Shown here piece by piece: positions 53,224 through 61,764 of a stretch of DNA of 64,000 nucleotides. The DNA comes from Haloferula luteola. Lineage in GTDB: Bacteria > Verrucomicrobiota > Verrucomicrobiia > Verrucomicrobiales > Akkermansiaceae. The stretch lies in the NCBI RefSeq assembly GCF_014201715.1, contig NZ_JACHFD010000005.1:124001-188000 (forward strand), in the 5' to 3' direction. Under the pieces are notes generated by a model, which searched no databases, had not been told where the DNA came from, and saw only the letters and a program-made list of their open reading frames with translations. The position numbers and the translations under genes were made by a program. Numbering within the stretch: the stretch's first letter is position 1; each line of letters begins with the position of its first letter.

Positions 53224-54852
53224 ATGTTCATTGCGGGGATTTCCATTCATTTTACGTGGATCGATTGGCTGGTGTTGTTTGGTTACCTCGGGCTGTGCAC
53301 CTGGATTGGGCATCGGATGAGTGGTGCGCAGGCCACCATCCGAGATTTTTTCCTCGGGGGGCGTTCGCTTCCCTGGCCTGCGGTGACTGGCTCGATCATC
53401 GCCACGGAAATCAGTGGTGTGACCTTTGTGGGGGTCCCTGGGACGCTGTTCGCGTTGGAGGGGGATTTCACCTACCTGCAATGGGCCATTGGTTCGATTT
53501 TCGCCCGCTTCCTTGTCGCGAAGTATCTTGTGCCCCTTTATTACGAGCAGGAGATCTACAGCCCGTATGACTACATGGGTCGGCGCTTGGGCCGCGGGGC
53601 GAAGACGGTGGCGACGGTGTTGTTCACAGCGGGCAGCATTCTCGGTCAGAGTGTGCGCGTGCTGGTGGCAGCCATCCCATTGAAGGTGGTGACGGGAATG
53701 CCCATTGAAACAAGCATTCTGATCATTGGTTTGTTTGCGATCGCGTGGACTTTGATGGGGGGGATGCGCACGGTGATCTGGACGGACGTGATGCAGTTTG
53801 TGATTTTCGCTCTCGGCGGTGCAGTGGCGTTGGTGTGGATCGTGGGAAGTTTGCAGGGTGGCTGGGGCGAATTCTGGGAGACGGCCAGCCGGTTTGGTCG
53901 CACGAGGTTGTTGGATTTCACCCCTGGGTTCAGGGCGGAGCTGGAATTCACATTTTGGGTGGCGCTGTTGGCGGTGCCTTTCCAGAACCTGACTTCGTTT
54001 GGAGTCGATCAGTTGAATGCCCAGAGGATGTTTTGCTGTCGGAATGCCAAAGATGCTTCAAAGGCCCTGATTTTCAGCTGTTTTGGGCAGGTTTTGACTT
54101 TGTTGATGTTGATGGTCGGCGCGGCCTTGTTTGTGCACTATCACGTCCATCCGTTCACTGCGGACGAGGCTGCCTTGGTCAAGGCGGGTGAGGAGACGGT
54201 GGCGGGGAGTGCGGTGCGCCTGCCAGCGGAAGGGGACTATGTGTTTCCGATGTGGATTGTGACGATGCTACCCACGGGGCTGAGTGGACTCTTGTTGGCC
54301 GGGGTGTTCGCCGCGTCGATCTCGAGCCTCGATTCGATCCTGGCTGCGTTGAGTCAGACGACACTTTCTGTGTTTTACCATCCTGAAGATCGCAGCGATG
54401 AGGAGTTGGAAGGTCTGAATCTGGTTTGGAAGTCCCGGATGCTGGTGATTTTCTGGGGGGTGCTGCTGACCGGCTTCACCCTGCTGCTGAATGTGGCACG
54501 AGAAGGGATTCCGATTCTCCCGTTGGCCTTTGGGATGACCAGCTACACGGTGGGTCCGCTGTTGGGCATCATGGCGTGCGCGGTTTTGAAGCGTGGCAGT
54601 GTGCTTGGCGTGGCCCTGGGATCAGCGATTTCGTTTTTGTTGGTGGCGCTCATCCGCCCGGATTTCTGGGTGTTACTGAGTAAGGCGGGAGTTTCGATTT
54701 CCTGGTTGGCTCCCCTCCACACGTTCGACCCTGTTGCTCTGGGTGCGGGCAAGGCGGTGCCGCTCTGGTTTTATGGTTGGGCCTGGCCGGTGACCGCGAT
54801 TTTGACCTTCGCGGTGGGTTGCCTTGTGCCCCGCACGGGTCGAAGCGCCTGA
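53224..54852 (+). CDS. Sodium:solute symporter family protein
   Basis: A 542-residue membrane protein with about 13 spans of the SSS type. Family marks are the first span WIDWLVLFGYLGLCTWIGHR, the FFLGGRSLPWPAVTGSIIATEISGVTFVGVPG segment, AIAWTLMGGMRTVIWTDVMQ, and LLLAGVFAASISSLDSILAALSQTT in the second repeat. It imports a small solute with sodium; substrate not predictable. The ATG at 53224 is preferred over the longer frame, which runs over the divergent small gene. An intrinsic terminator follows. Confidence 0.92.
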   Translation: MFIAGISIHFTWIDWLVLFGYLGLCTWIGHRMSGAQATIRDFFLGGRSLPWPAVTGSIIATEISGVTFVGVPGTLFALEGDFTYLQWAIGSIFARFLVAKYLVPLYYEQEIYSPYDYMGRRLGRGAKTVATVLFTAGSILGQSVRVLVAAIPLKVVTGMPIETSILIIGLFAIAWTLMGGMRTVIWTDVMQFVIFALGGAVALVWIVGSLQGGWGEFWETASRFGRTRLLDFTPGFRAELEFTFWVALLAVPFQNLTSFGVDQLNAQRMFCCRNAKDASKALIFSCFGQVLTLLMLMVGAALFVHYHVHPFTADEAALVKAGEETVAGSAVRLPAEGDYVFPMWIVTMLPTGLSGLLLAGVFAASISSLDSILAALSQTTLSVFYHPEDRSDEELEGLNLVWKSRMLVIFWGVLLTGFTLLLNVAREGIPILPLAFGMTSYTVGPLLGIMACAVLKRGSVLGVALGSAISFLLVALIRPDFWVLLSKAGVSISWLAPLHTFDPVALGAGKAVPLWFYGWAWPVTAILTFAVGCLVPRTGRSA

Positions 54853-54866
54853 ACTTCAAATGTTCA

Positions 54867-54887
54867 CCCCCCATCACGGGGGTTTTT
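54867..54887 (+). terminator. Intrinsic terminator of the symporter gene
   Basis: CCCCC (54868-54872) pairs with GGGGG (54878-54882) around the loop ATCAC and is followed by TTTTT (54883-54887). It is 15 bases after the stop codon. Confidence 0.85.
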
Positions 54888-55229
54888 GAGAGTCCCGTGA
54901 CGGACTTGTCACCCCCGAACGGACTGTGTGTAACTTCGTAAATGACCTATAATCAAAAATTTGTATCTTCGGTTAGAGGATTTTACGAAGATTAAAATTT
55001 TAGGCGTCCGAATCAAATCGAGGGTCAAGTTCTAAAAAAATTTAGACGTGGAACGCTTGTGGAAAGGGGGGTTGCAAGATGTCCTGTTAGAGCAGCGAGA
55101 ATTCCATTTTTCGTTGCCTCTCGGATGGGTTTAAAACCCGGGGCATGTCGTCTCGCGACGCGACCCGCTGGGTCGAGGTGGCGAGGGAAACCCAGAAGAA
55201 CTGAACGATCGAGAGACTTGCAGAAGGAG
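54888..55229. other. AT-rich region upstream of dnaA; possible replication origin or control region
   Basis: The stretch 54930-55050 is far richer in A and T than its surroundings. It holds a 9-bp inverted repeat, CTTCGTAAA (54934-54942) and TTTACGAAG (54982-54990), with a perfect TATAAT between them. One near-consensus DnaA box, CTTTCCACA on the minus strand (55066-55058, eight of nine), is present, and I see no cluster of boxes. The place between a terminator and dnaA fits a dnaA promoter and possibly an origin, but the origin call is weak. No gene is convincing in it. Confidence 0.4.
54948..54953 (+). promoter_or_regulatory. Perfect -10 box within an inverted repeat, likely dnaA promoter
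   Basis: TATAAT matches the -10 consensus exactly. A good -35 box is missing at the right distance (TGTGTG at 54925-54930). The left arm of the inverted repeat lies between -35 and -10, and the right arm about 20-30 bases after the expected start, so a dimeric regulator could bind here. The leader to dnaA would be about 270 bases. Confidence 0.45.
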
Positions 55230-56660
55230 ATGGAACCGGTGGGAGCGTTGAGCAAAGTGGATGGGGTTGGGGAGTTGTCCGATCAGGCCAAGGCATGGTC
55301 GGAGGCGTGTAGGCACCTCAGCCCGATGGTGGGAAGTGACGCCTTCGAGCGTTGGTTCAAGGCGGCCCAATTGGGCCGGGCGGTGGACGGGGTGGCCGTG
55401 GTGGAGGTTCCCAATGAGATCCACCAAGTGTGGATCGAGACGAACTACATCGACGAGTTGCGTGCGGCTCTGGGTGAGGTTTTTGAAGATTTGGTGCAGG
55501 TGCGGATTGAGGTCGTGGAGGCTGGGGAGGCTCGAGGGGAGGGTGCGGATGCGGAGGACGCGGGGGAGAAGTCGCCGGATTGGTTTCCTGAGACGCTTCC
55601 GGATGAGGTGCCGGACCGCTTTGACAAACGGTTGAAGCGGGCGGGTTTGAACCCGTCATTCACGTTTGATGGATTTGTGGTGGGGGCGAATAGCCAGTTT
55701 GCGCATGCGGCCTGTGAAGCGGTGGCTGACGGGCGCGGGGGGGCTTACAATCCTCTTTTCATCTACGGGGGACCGGGTCTTGGAAAGACGCACCTGATGC
55801 AGGCCGTGGGGCAGGAGTGGTTGAAACGCTCGGTCCCGGCCAAGGTGGTGTATTTCACCTGCGAAAGGTTCACGAATGAGTTCATCGAAGCGATCCGCAA
55901 GGGGGATTTGGCGCGGTTCCGCAACCGGTATCGGAGTGCGGAGCTGATGTTGATCGATGACGTGCAGTTTTTGAGTGGGAAGGATCGCTCCCAGGAGGAG
56001 TTTTTCCACACCTTCAATACCTTGATGGATGGGCGCTGTCAGTTGATTCTGACGAGTGACCGACCTGCATCTGAGATCAAGCAGCTGGAGCCTCGATTGG
56101 TGTCCCGTTTCGAATGTGGACTCACTGTTGAGCTGCAACCACCGGCGTTTGAAACGCGGTTGGCAATTCTTCACAAAAAGGTCGAAGAATGGGGGGTTCG
56201 GGTCGAGGAAGGGATTGTGCGCATGTTGGCGGAGCGGCTGAAAACCAATGTGCGACGCTTGGAGGGTGGCTTGATGCGAGTGGGGACCTATGCGTCCTTA
56301 GCAGGAGAGCGGGTGACTCAGGAAAAGGTCGAGCATCTGTTGCGGGATTTGTTCCGCGAGGAAAACAGCCGGCAGGTGACGATTGATTCGATCCAACGGT
56401 TGGTGGCGGAGCATTTCGACATTCGTTTGGCGGACATGACCAGCCGTCGTCGGCCGGCGAGCATTGCGGGTCCGCGTCAGGTGGCGATGTATTTGAGCCG
56501 GACGTTGACCAAGAGTTCGTTGATTGAGATTGGCGAAGCCTTTGGGGGGCGGGATCACGGCACGGTGATTCACGCGGTGAGGAAGGTGGCGGGGTTGATG
56601 GAGACCGATGGGGAATTGAGGGATCGGGTGGAGCGGATCCAATCGGACCTCAGACGCTGA
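55230..56660 (+). CDS. dnaA: Chromosomal replication initiator protein DnaA
   Basis: A 476-residue replication initiator. Domain I is at the N-terminus (WSEACRHLSPMVGSDAFERWF). A variable acidic linker follows. The AAA+ domain III has NPLFIYGGPGLGKTHLMQAVG (Walker A), ELMLIDDVQFLSG (Walker B) and LEPRLVSRFECG. The DNA-binding domain IV has the signature FGGRDHGTVIHAV, with G where many have S. The ATG at 55230 directly follows AAGGAG; a GTG at 55239 has the same AAGGAG nine bases upstream and may be the true start. dnaN follows after 146 bases. Confidence 0.96.
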   Translation: MEPVGALSKVDGVGELSDQAKAWSEACRHLSPMVGSDAFERWFKAAQLGRAVDGVAVVEVPNEIHQVWIETNYIDELRAALGEVFEDLVQVRIEVVEAGEARGEGADAEDAGEKSPDWFPETLPDEVPDRFDKRLKRAGLNPSFTFDGFVVGANSQFAHAACEAVADGRGGAYNPLFIYGGPGLGKTHLMQAVGQEWLKRSVPAKVVYFTCERFTNEFIEAIRKGDLARFRNRYRSAELMLIDDVQFLSGKDRSQEEFFHTFNTLMDGRCQLILTSDRPASEIKQLEPRLVSRFECGLTVELQPPAFETRLAILHKKVEEWGVRVEEGIVRMLAERLKTNVRRLEGGLMRVGTYASLAGERVTQEKVEHLLRDLFREENSRQVTIDSIQRLVAEHFDIRLADMTSRRRPASIAGPRQVAMYLSRTLTKSSLIEIGEAFGGRDHGTVIHAVRKVAGLMETDGELRDRVERIQSDLRR

Positions 56661-56806
56661 GGGACTTGGGAAAAGTTTTTGAAATTCAGTCAGGCCCGAG
56701 GGGGCGGGAAGGGCGATTTTTCTAGTCAAACGAAGGCTTGCCAACCCTTCTGAAATGCGGAGAGCATGCCCGTGCCGCACTACGAATGAGTCGCGGTATT
56801 CCCGCC

Positions 56807-57904
56807 ATGAAGTTCACTGTTTCCAAAGAGGCCCTCTTGGATGGGCTGCAGAAGGTCCAGCACGTGGTCAGCACGCGCACCACGCTTCCCATCCTTTCCA
56901 ACGTTCTCCTCGTCGCCGAAGACGGGCGTCTGCGCCTGACGACGACCGATTTGGACGTGGGGATTACGGGATCGGTGGAGGCCAACGTGATCAAGGAAGG
57001 GGCAACGACCCTTCCGGCCAAGCGACTGGTGAATATCATCCGCGAGCTTCCTGCGAGCGAGGTGGAGATCACGGTCGATGCCAAGAATGTTGCCTCGATC
57101 CAATGTGGTCCTTCGTTCTTCAAGATCATCGGTCTGGGTCAGGATGACTTCCCTCCGTTGCCGGACTTTGAAGGAGCCAAGGAATACCGGATTCCCCAGT
57201 CGCTGTTGCGGGACGGTCTGAAGAAGACGGCTTATGCAATTTCGACGGATGAGACCCGTTACGTGCTCAATGGGATCTACACCTCTTTCCGTGAAGGAAA
57301 GTTGACCTTGGTGGCGACGGATGGTCGTCGTCTGGCGATGGTGGAAAATGATCTCGAGTTTCCTGCGAGCCAGGAAGTCGATGTGATCGTTCCGACCAAG
57401 GCGGTGCAGGAGTTGCAGCGACTCTTGGGGATCGAGGGCGAGGTATTGGTCCGCCTTAGCGACAATCAGATTTCGTTTACGATTGGCGAGCACCTGCTGG
57501 TGAGCAAGCTGATCGAGGGCAACTATCCGAACTACCGTCAGGTGATTCCGGGCGAGTCGAGCATTCGGGTGGAATTGCCGCGGGAGGCGACTCTGGAGAC
57601 GGTGCGACGAGTTTCGCTGCTGTCATCGGACAAGTCCAACTCGGTGAAGCTGGTGTTTTCGCCTAATCAGGTGGAAGTGACTGCGAACTCACCGGATGTC
57701 GGTGAAGCCCGCGAAACGATGGAAGTGTCCTATGATGCAAAGGATCTGCAAATTGCCTTCAATCCGGAATTCCTGAAGGCGCCCTTGCAGAATCTGGAGG
57801 ACGAAACGGTTTATCTGGATCTGATCGATGAGATGAGTCCGGGTGTCGTTCGGATCGAGGGGAGCTTCCTGTATGTGATCATGCCGATGCGGGTGACGAA
57901 CTGA
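56807..57904 (+). CDS. dnaN: DNA polymerase III sliding clamp, beta subunit
   Basis: A 365-residue protein that forms a ring around DNA and tethers the polymerase. The N-terminus MKFTVSKEALLDGLQKVQHVVSTRTTLPILSNVLL is typical, with KRLVNIIRELPASEVEI, ATDGRRLAMVE and the C-terminal RIEGSFLYVIMPMRVTN, close to the usual ending in MPMR. Length is normal. The ATG at 56807 is chosen; an ATG at 56786 would add seven residues. Neither has a strong ribosome-binding site. It follows dnaA, as in many bacteria, but recF and gyrB are not next. Confidence 0.96.
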   Translation: MKFTVSKEALLDGLQKVQHVVSTRTTLPILSNVLLVAEDGRLRLTTTDLDVGITGSVEANVIKEGATTLPAKRLVNIIRELPASEVEITVDAKNVASIQCGPSFFKIIGLGQDDFPPLPDFEGAKEYRIPQSLLRDGLKKTAYAISTDETRYVLNGIYTSFREGKLTLVATDGRRLAMVENDLEFPASQEVDVIVPTKAVQELQRLLGIEGEVLVRLSDNQISFTIGEHLLVSKLIEGNYPNYRQVIPGESSIRVELPREATLETVRRVSLLSSDKSNSVKLVFSPNQVEVTANSPDVGEARETMEVSYDAKDLQIAFNPEFLKAPLQNLEDETVYLDLIDEMSPGVVRIEGSFLYVIMPMRVTN

Positions 57905-57931
57905 TCCGAGGTAAGATCGAGCTTTTTCAAG

Positions 57932-57958
57932 AAGGGCGAGGAGGAATCCTCGCCCTTT
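57932..57958. terminator. Strong hairpin after dnaN, probably bidirectional
   Basis: AAGGGCGAGGA (57932-57942) pairs with TCCTCGCCCTT (57947-57957) around a GGAA tetraloop, an 11-bp stem. A T-run (CTTTTT) precedes it and TTTG follows, so both converging genes could end here. Confidence 0.8.
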
Positions 57959-57980
57959 GTGCGTGGGGAGCGGAGGGGGT

Positions 57981-58721
57981 TCAGAGCTTTTTGGCGATCA
58001 TCCACAGGGCCATGGCGATCATGAATAGGTTCTCGCTGAGGGAGACGAAGCCTAGGGGAACGGAGCTGCCGCCGCCCACGCAGGCGCAGTGGAGATCGCG
58101 CTTTTCGATGTAGACCGCTTTGATGATGGAGATGGCGCCGAGGGTGCTGACGAGAAGTGCCAGGGGGGCGACGATCCAGGTGAATAGCCCGGCAATCATG
58201 AAGATGCCGGCGCCCGCTTCGATGAACGGGTAGATGGAGGAGTAGGGAACGTAGCGGCGCGCGAGGAGGTCATATTGGACGAAGCCCGTGGCGAAGGAGG
58301 AGAGGTCCTGCAGCTTGAGGATGCCGAGGATGGCCATGGAGAAGGCGATGAAGAGCTCGAGGACCCGAAGAGGGGCCAGAGTGCCGAGTTGAGCCCAGCA
58401 GGTGGTCATGGCGAGGCCGAAAGCGACGGAGAACACGGCGATGACGGGCTGATAGGTGGTGCCCTCTTTGGGGTCGGGAGGGAGGTGGAGGAATTTTCGA
58501 AGATCGTCGTATCCACCGATGCGTTCCCCTTCGATCCAGATTTGCGGGGTTTCGTCGTAGCCATGTTCTTTTTTGTAAGCGGAGTTGGCTTCCATGGAGG
58601 TCAGGTGGTGATCCTCGGGTGCGTAGCCGTGCCGGCGCAGGAGATCGATGGCTTTGATTCCCCACGGGCAGAGGTGATTGGGAGTGACCATGCGGTAGAG
58701 GGAGGCGTGCTTCTTTTTCAT
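57981..58721 (-). CDS. Glutaredoxin domain fused to a MauE/DoxX-like membrane domain
   Basis: A 246-residue protein. Residues about 5-85 are a glutaredoxin/thioredoxin-like domain with CPWG (C18) in place of the usual CxxC, the cis-proline region ETPQIWIEG and GGYDDLRKFL. From about residue 95 there are four membrane spans of the MauE/DoxX type (IAVFSVAFGLAMTTCWAQLG, FIAFSMAILGILKL, EAGAGIFMIAGLFTWIVAPL, LSENLFMIAMALWMI). A CAC motif sits before the last span. It probably shuttles electrons or thiols across the inner membrane; partner unknown. The ATG at 58721 is used, since upstream residues do not fit. Confidence 0.85.
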   Translation of the reverse strand: MKKKHASLYRMVTPNHLCPWGIKAIDLLRRHGYAPEDHHLTSMEANSAYKKEHGYDETPQIWIEGERIGGYDDLRKFLHLPPDPKEGTTYQPVIAVFSVAFGLAMTTCWAQLGTLAPLRVLELFIAFSMAILGILKLQDLSSFATGFVQYDLLARRYVPYSSIYPFIEAGAGIFMIAGLFTWIVAPLALLVSTLGAISIIKAVYIEKRDLHCACVGGGSSVPLGFVSLSENLFMIAMALWMIAKKL

Positions 58722-58857
58722 GGCGATGGGTGGAAGGTCCGGAGCGGCAAGGTTCCTCGGGATCGCGAGATGTCGACCGAAGGATGGCCGCAGGTTTTCG
58801 GGGGGCGAGGGTGGATGGTTGCCGGGGGCGGAGTGCGTGGTATTTTTCCGCCCGAAC

Positions 58858-59196
58858 ATGGAGGAGATCACGTTTGAGCAGTTTTTGCAGGTGGAGCTTC
58901 GGGTGGGGGAAATCGTCGAGGCAGAGGTTTTTGCGGAGGCCCGAAAGCCAGCTTACAAGTTGATGGTGGACTTTGGCCCTGAGGTGGGAATCCGGAAATC
59001 GAGTGCGCAGATCACGACTCACTACACGCCGGAGGAGTTGGTGGGGCGGCAGGTGGTGGCAGTGGTGAATTTCCCGAAGAAGCAGATTGGTCCTCTGATG
59101 TCAGAATGTTTGGTGACGGGGTTTCACGCTGCGGATGGAGGGGTGGTGCTGTGCGTGCCGGATCAAAAGGTGCCGTTGGGGAGTCGGCTCTGTTGA
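58858..59196 (+). CDS. csaA: CsaA-type tRNA-binding domain protein
   Basis: A 112-residue protein consisting of one tRNA-binding (OB) domain. The pattern EITFEQFLQVELRVGEIVEAE, EARKPAYKLMVDFGPEVGI, KSSAQITTHYTPEELVGRQ, VAVVNFPKKQIGPLMSECL matches CsaA over its full length. CsaA of Bacillus has been linked to protein secretion as a chaperone; its role here is inference. The ATG at 58858 starts the family-typical N-terminus. It is divergent from the MauE fusion gene and precedes trmO. Confidence 0.93.
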   Translation: MEEITFEQFLQVELRVGEIVEAEVFAEARKPAYKLMVDFGPEVGIRKSSAQITTHYTPEELVGRQVVAVVNFPKKQIGPLMSECLVTGFHAADGGVVLCVPDQKVPLGSRLC

Positions 59197-59235
59197 CGAG
59201 AGAATCGGGAATGGACCCGCTGGGAAGACCGCCGG

Positions 59236-59937
59236 ATGCTTGCCCCGATGACGATCGAGCCGGTGGGATGGGTGCGGACCTGTTTTGAGGAAAAATTCGG
59301 TGTGCCGCGGCAGCCGGGGCTGTGCCCTTCGGCGTGGGGTGAGTTGCGGTTCGCGCCTGAGTTTCGGTCGGTCGACGCGGTGAGGGGGCTGGAAGGTTTC
59401 AGCCATGTGTGGTTGGTTTTTGGTTTTCATCTGACCGTCGAGCAGGGTTGGCGGCCAACGGTGCGGCCGCCGCGGTTGGGGGGGAACGAACGGCGGGGGG
59501 TCTTTGCGAGTCGGTCGACATTCCGGCCGAATGGCTTGGGGCTCTCGCTGGTGACTCTGGAGGAGGTGGAGTTGGGCGCGGAAGGCCCGGTTTTGCATTT
59601 GGGGGGATTGGATTTGGTGAGCGGGACACCGGTCTATGATGTGAAGCCGATGATTCCCTTCGCGGAGGCCTTGGTCGAGGTGCGTGGCGGCTACGCGGAG
59701 GAGGTTCCGATGCGAATGCCGGTGGTTGGAGTGGAGAAACTGGAGGGAATGCGTGCGCGGGACCGTGAGGTCGTGGTGGAGGCACTTTCCCTCGATCCGC
59801 GGCCCGCGGCAGGACGGGCGGAGGTGGGACGAGAATTCGGGGTGGGGATGTGCGGGAAGAATGTGAAATTTCGTGTGGAGGATGGGGAATGCCAAATCCT
59901 AGGAGTCGAGGAGTGGCGGGGCGGGGGGATGGAGTGA
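59236..59937 (+). CDS. trmO: tRNA (N6-threonylcarbamoyladenosine37-N6)-methyltransferase, TsaA/TrmO family
   Basis: A 233-residue protein of the TsaA/TrmO family, which methylates t6A37 of certain tRNAs with SAM. Recognisable parts are IEPVGWVRTCFEEKFGVPRQPGL, GLEGFSHVWLVFGFH, RSTFRPNGLGLSLV, LDLVSGTPVYDVKP and IPFAEAL. The C-terminal extension beyond the core domain is similar in length to E. coli TrmO. GGAAG lies eight bases before the ATG at 59236, which supports this start over the ATG at 59248. Confidence 0.9.
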   Translation: MLAPMTIEPVGWVRTCFEEKFGVPRQPGLCPSAWGELRFAPEFRSVDAVRGLEGFSHVWLVFGFHLTVEQGWRPTVRPPRLGGNERRGVFASRSTFRPNGLGLSLVTLEEVELGAEGPVLHLGGLDLVSGTPVYDVKPMIPFAEALVEVRGGYAEEVPMRMPVVGVEKLEGMRARDREVVVEALSLDPRPAAGRAEVGREFGVGMCGKNVKFRVEDGECQILGVEEWRGGGME

Positions 59938-60004
59938 TGCGGCCGGGAAGGAGTCGCTCATTGCGAAGACTTGCGCATCGGGTGGATGCAGGGCAAAGGG
60001 GGGT

Positions 60005-60772
60005 GTGGACCGTTGGGCTTTGATCATTGCCACCCTCCTCGCCGCGATCGGTGGGGTGAATGGCATGCTATCGTTGCGCCACGGTCATCGATCCGGTGCC
60101 ACGGTTTATTGGATGGTGGCAACCTTGGTGGCGCAGTTGGTGTTTCTGTCGGTGCGCGGCGAGGCTCGCGCGGCGTGTCCGTTGATGGGGCTGGGGGAGA
60201 TCTTGGTGTTTTTGGCGTGGTCGTTGACGGTGTTCTATTTGTTGGTCGGCACCACGTATCGATTGTCGCTTTTGGGAGTGTTTTCGACGCCGGTGGTGGT
60301 GGTTTTGCAGTTGGTGGCGTTGATTCCGGGTGTTTTGGAGTCGAATCCGCAGCGGGTAGCGGCGACGGATGCCTGGCGTGAGACGCATGCGGCGATGTCG
60401 GTGCTGGGTTATGGTGCGCTGGCCTTGGCGGCGGTGGCGGCGGTGATGTTTTTGGTTCTGAACCAGCAGTTGAAGTCGCACCATCTGGGGTCGGGGCTTT
60501 TCAAGAATCTGCCGCCGGCTCGGGAGTTGTTGGTGTCTTTGCGGCGTCTGTTATGGCTGGGGTGGGTGATGTTGAGCGTGGGAGTGGTGGCTGGGGTGAG
60601 AATGCCTCGGACGGAAGGTTCGGAAGCCCATCTGGTGGCGGCGATGGGGGTTTGGGTGGCCTATGCGGTGTTGCTGGGCGTGCTGCAATTGCGGGGGATT
60701 ACGGGAAAGCGGCTGTCGATGTGGACGGTGCTGCTGTTTGTGGTGTCCCTTTCGGTCTTTGCCTCGGTGTGA
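60005..60772 (+). CDS. CcsA/HemX-like membrane protein
   Basis: A 255-residue protein with about eight membrane spans, matching the cytochrome c assembly (CcsA/CcmC) fold. The segment TDAWRETHAAMSVLGYGALALAA contains a histidine in the position of a conserved heme ligand. Its position directly before hemA is the classic place of HemX, a membrane protein that lowers HemA levels in Bacillus; a role in cytochrome c maturation is the alternative. The start is GTG at 60005 with AAAGGGG about four bases before it. Its stop codon shares a base with the hemA ATG. Confidence 0.82.
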   Translation: MDRWALIIATLLAAIGGVNGMLSLRHGHRSGATVYWMVATLVAQLVFLSVRGEARAACPLMGLGEILVFLAWSLTVFYLLVGTTYRLSLLGVFSTPVVVVLQLVALIPGVLESNPQRVAATDAWRETHAAMSVLGYGALALAAVAAVMFLVLNQQLKSHHLGSGLFKNLPPARELLVSLRRLLWLGWVMLSVGVVAGVRMPRTEGSEAHLVAAMGVWVAYAVLLGVLQLRGITGKRLSMWTVLLFVVSLSVFASV

Positions 60773-61764
60773 TGGAATTGGTTTGCTACGGATTGAATCA
60801 CCGAAGCGCACCGGTTGAGGTGCGCGAGCGTTTCGCGGTAGCGACCTCGAAGCTGGGTGAGCATGCGCTTTCGTTGCGGGAGATGGAAGGGATCGAAGAG
60901 GCCGTGGTGCTGTCGACTTGCAATCGGACCGAGTTTTATCTGGCGGGATCATCGGCGGCTGAAGCGGCCGAGGCCTTGCGGCAGCAATTGGGTGCTGGTG
61001 GGCAGGATCACTGGTATGAGATGCATCGCATGGAGGCGGCCCAGCATTTGTGTGAGGTGGCCAGTGGATTGGATTCGATGGTATTGGGAGAAACGGAGAT
61101 TTTTGGTCAGTTGAAGACGGCCTACCGCCACGCGCATGAGGCAGGAGCGACGGGAGGGGTGTTGAACCGGCTTTTCCAGAGGGCGTTTGGGGTGGGCAAG
61201 AAGGTGCGGACGGAGACTTCCATTCAGGAGGGAGCGACATCGGTGGCGGGAACCGCTGTGGAGTTGGCGGAAAAGATTTTCGGACGTCTCGATGGATGCC
61301 GGGTGATTGTGATCGGCGCGGGGGAGACGAGTCGCCAGACGGCTCAGGCTCTGGTGTCTCGAGGGGCCTCGACGGTTTTCGTGACCAATCGCTCGCACGA
61401 TCGGGCGGTGGAGTTGGCGGAGGAGTTGGGAGGGCGCGCGGTGAGGTTTGAGGAATGGCAGAGTGTGCTGGCTGGAGTGGACGTGGTGATTTCGTCGACG
61501 GCGGCTCCGCATCATGTGGTGCAGCCATTTCACGTGGAAGCGGTGCGGCGGGTGCGAAAGTTCCGGCCACTATTTCTGATCGACATTGCCGTTCCGCGCG
61601 ACATTGACCCGGCGGTTGGGGGGATTGAGGAAGTGTACCTTTACGATATTGATACGCTCGACCAGCTTGCGCGGGACGCGCGCGGTCGCCGGGAGCGGCA
61701 GATCGCAGAATGCCGGGAGCTGATCACGCGTGAGTTGGAGAAATTGAATTTGCCGGGAACATGA
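60772..61764 (+). CDS. hemA: Glutamyl-tRNA reductase, without the C-terminal dimerisation domain
   Basis: A 330-residue enzyme that reduces glutamyl-tRNA to glutamate-1-semialdehyde, the first committed step of tetrapyrrole synthesis. The catalytic cysteine is C50 in VVLSTCNRTEFY. GLDSMVLGETEIFGQLK and the NADPH motif VIVIGAGETSRQTAQAL follow, with FLIDIAVPRDIDP near the end. Typical HemA has about 410-430 residues; this one stops right after the start of the long linking helix, so the dimerisation domain is missing. It shares one base with the ccsA-like stop and four with hemC. Confidence 0.94.
   Translation: MELVCYGLNHRSAPVEVRERFAVATSKLGEHALSLREMEGIEEAVVLSTCNRTEFYLAGSSAAEAAEALRQQLGAGGQDHWYEMHRMEAAQHLCEVASGLDSMVLGETEIFGQLKTAYRHAHEAGATGGVLNRLFQRAFGVGKKVRTETSIQEGATSVAGTAVELAEKIFGRLDGCRVIVIGAGETSRQTAQALVSRGASTVFVTNRSHDRAVELAEELGGRAVRFEEWQSVLAGVDVVISSTAAPHHVVQPFHVEAVRRVRKFRPLFLIDIAVPRDIDPAVGGIEEVYLYDIDTLDQLARDARGRRERQIAECRELITRELEKLNLPGT

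Noticed and set aside
54888-55229. A confirmed oriC
   Set aside because: Only one near-consensus DnaA box was found and no box cluster, so the region is listed as a possibility only.
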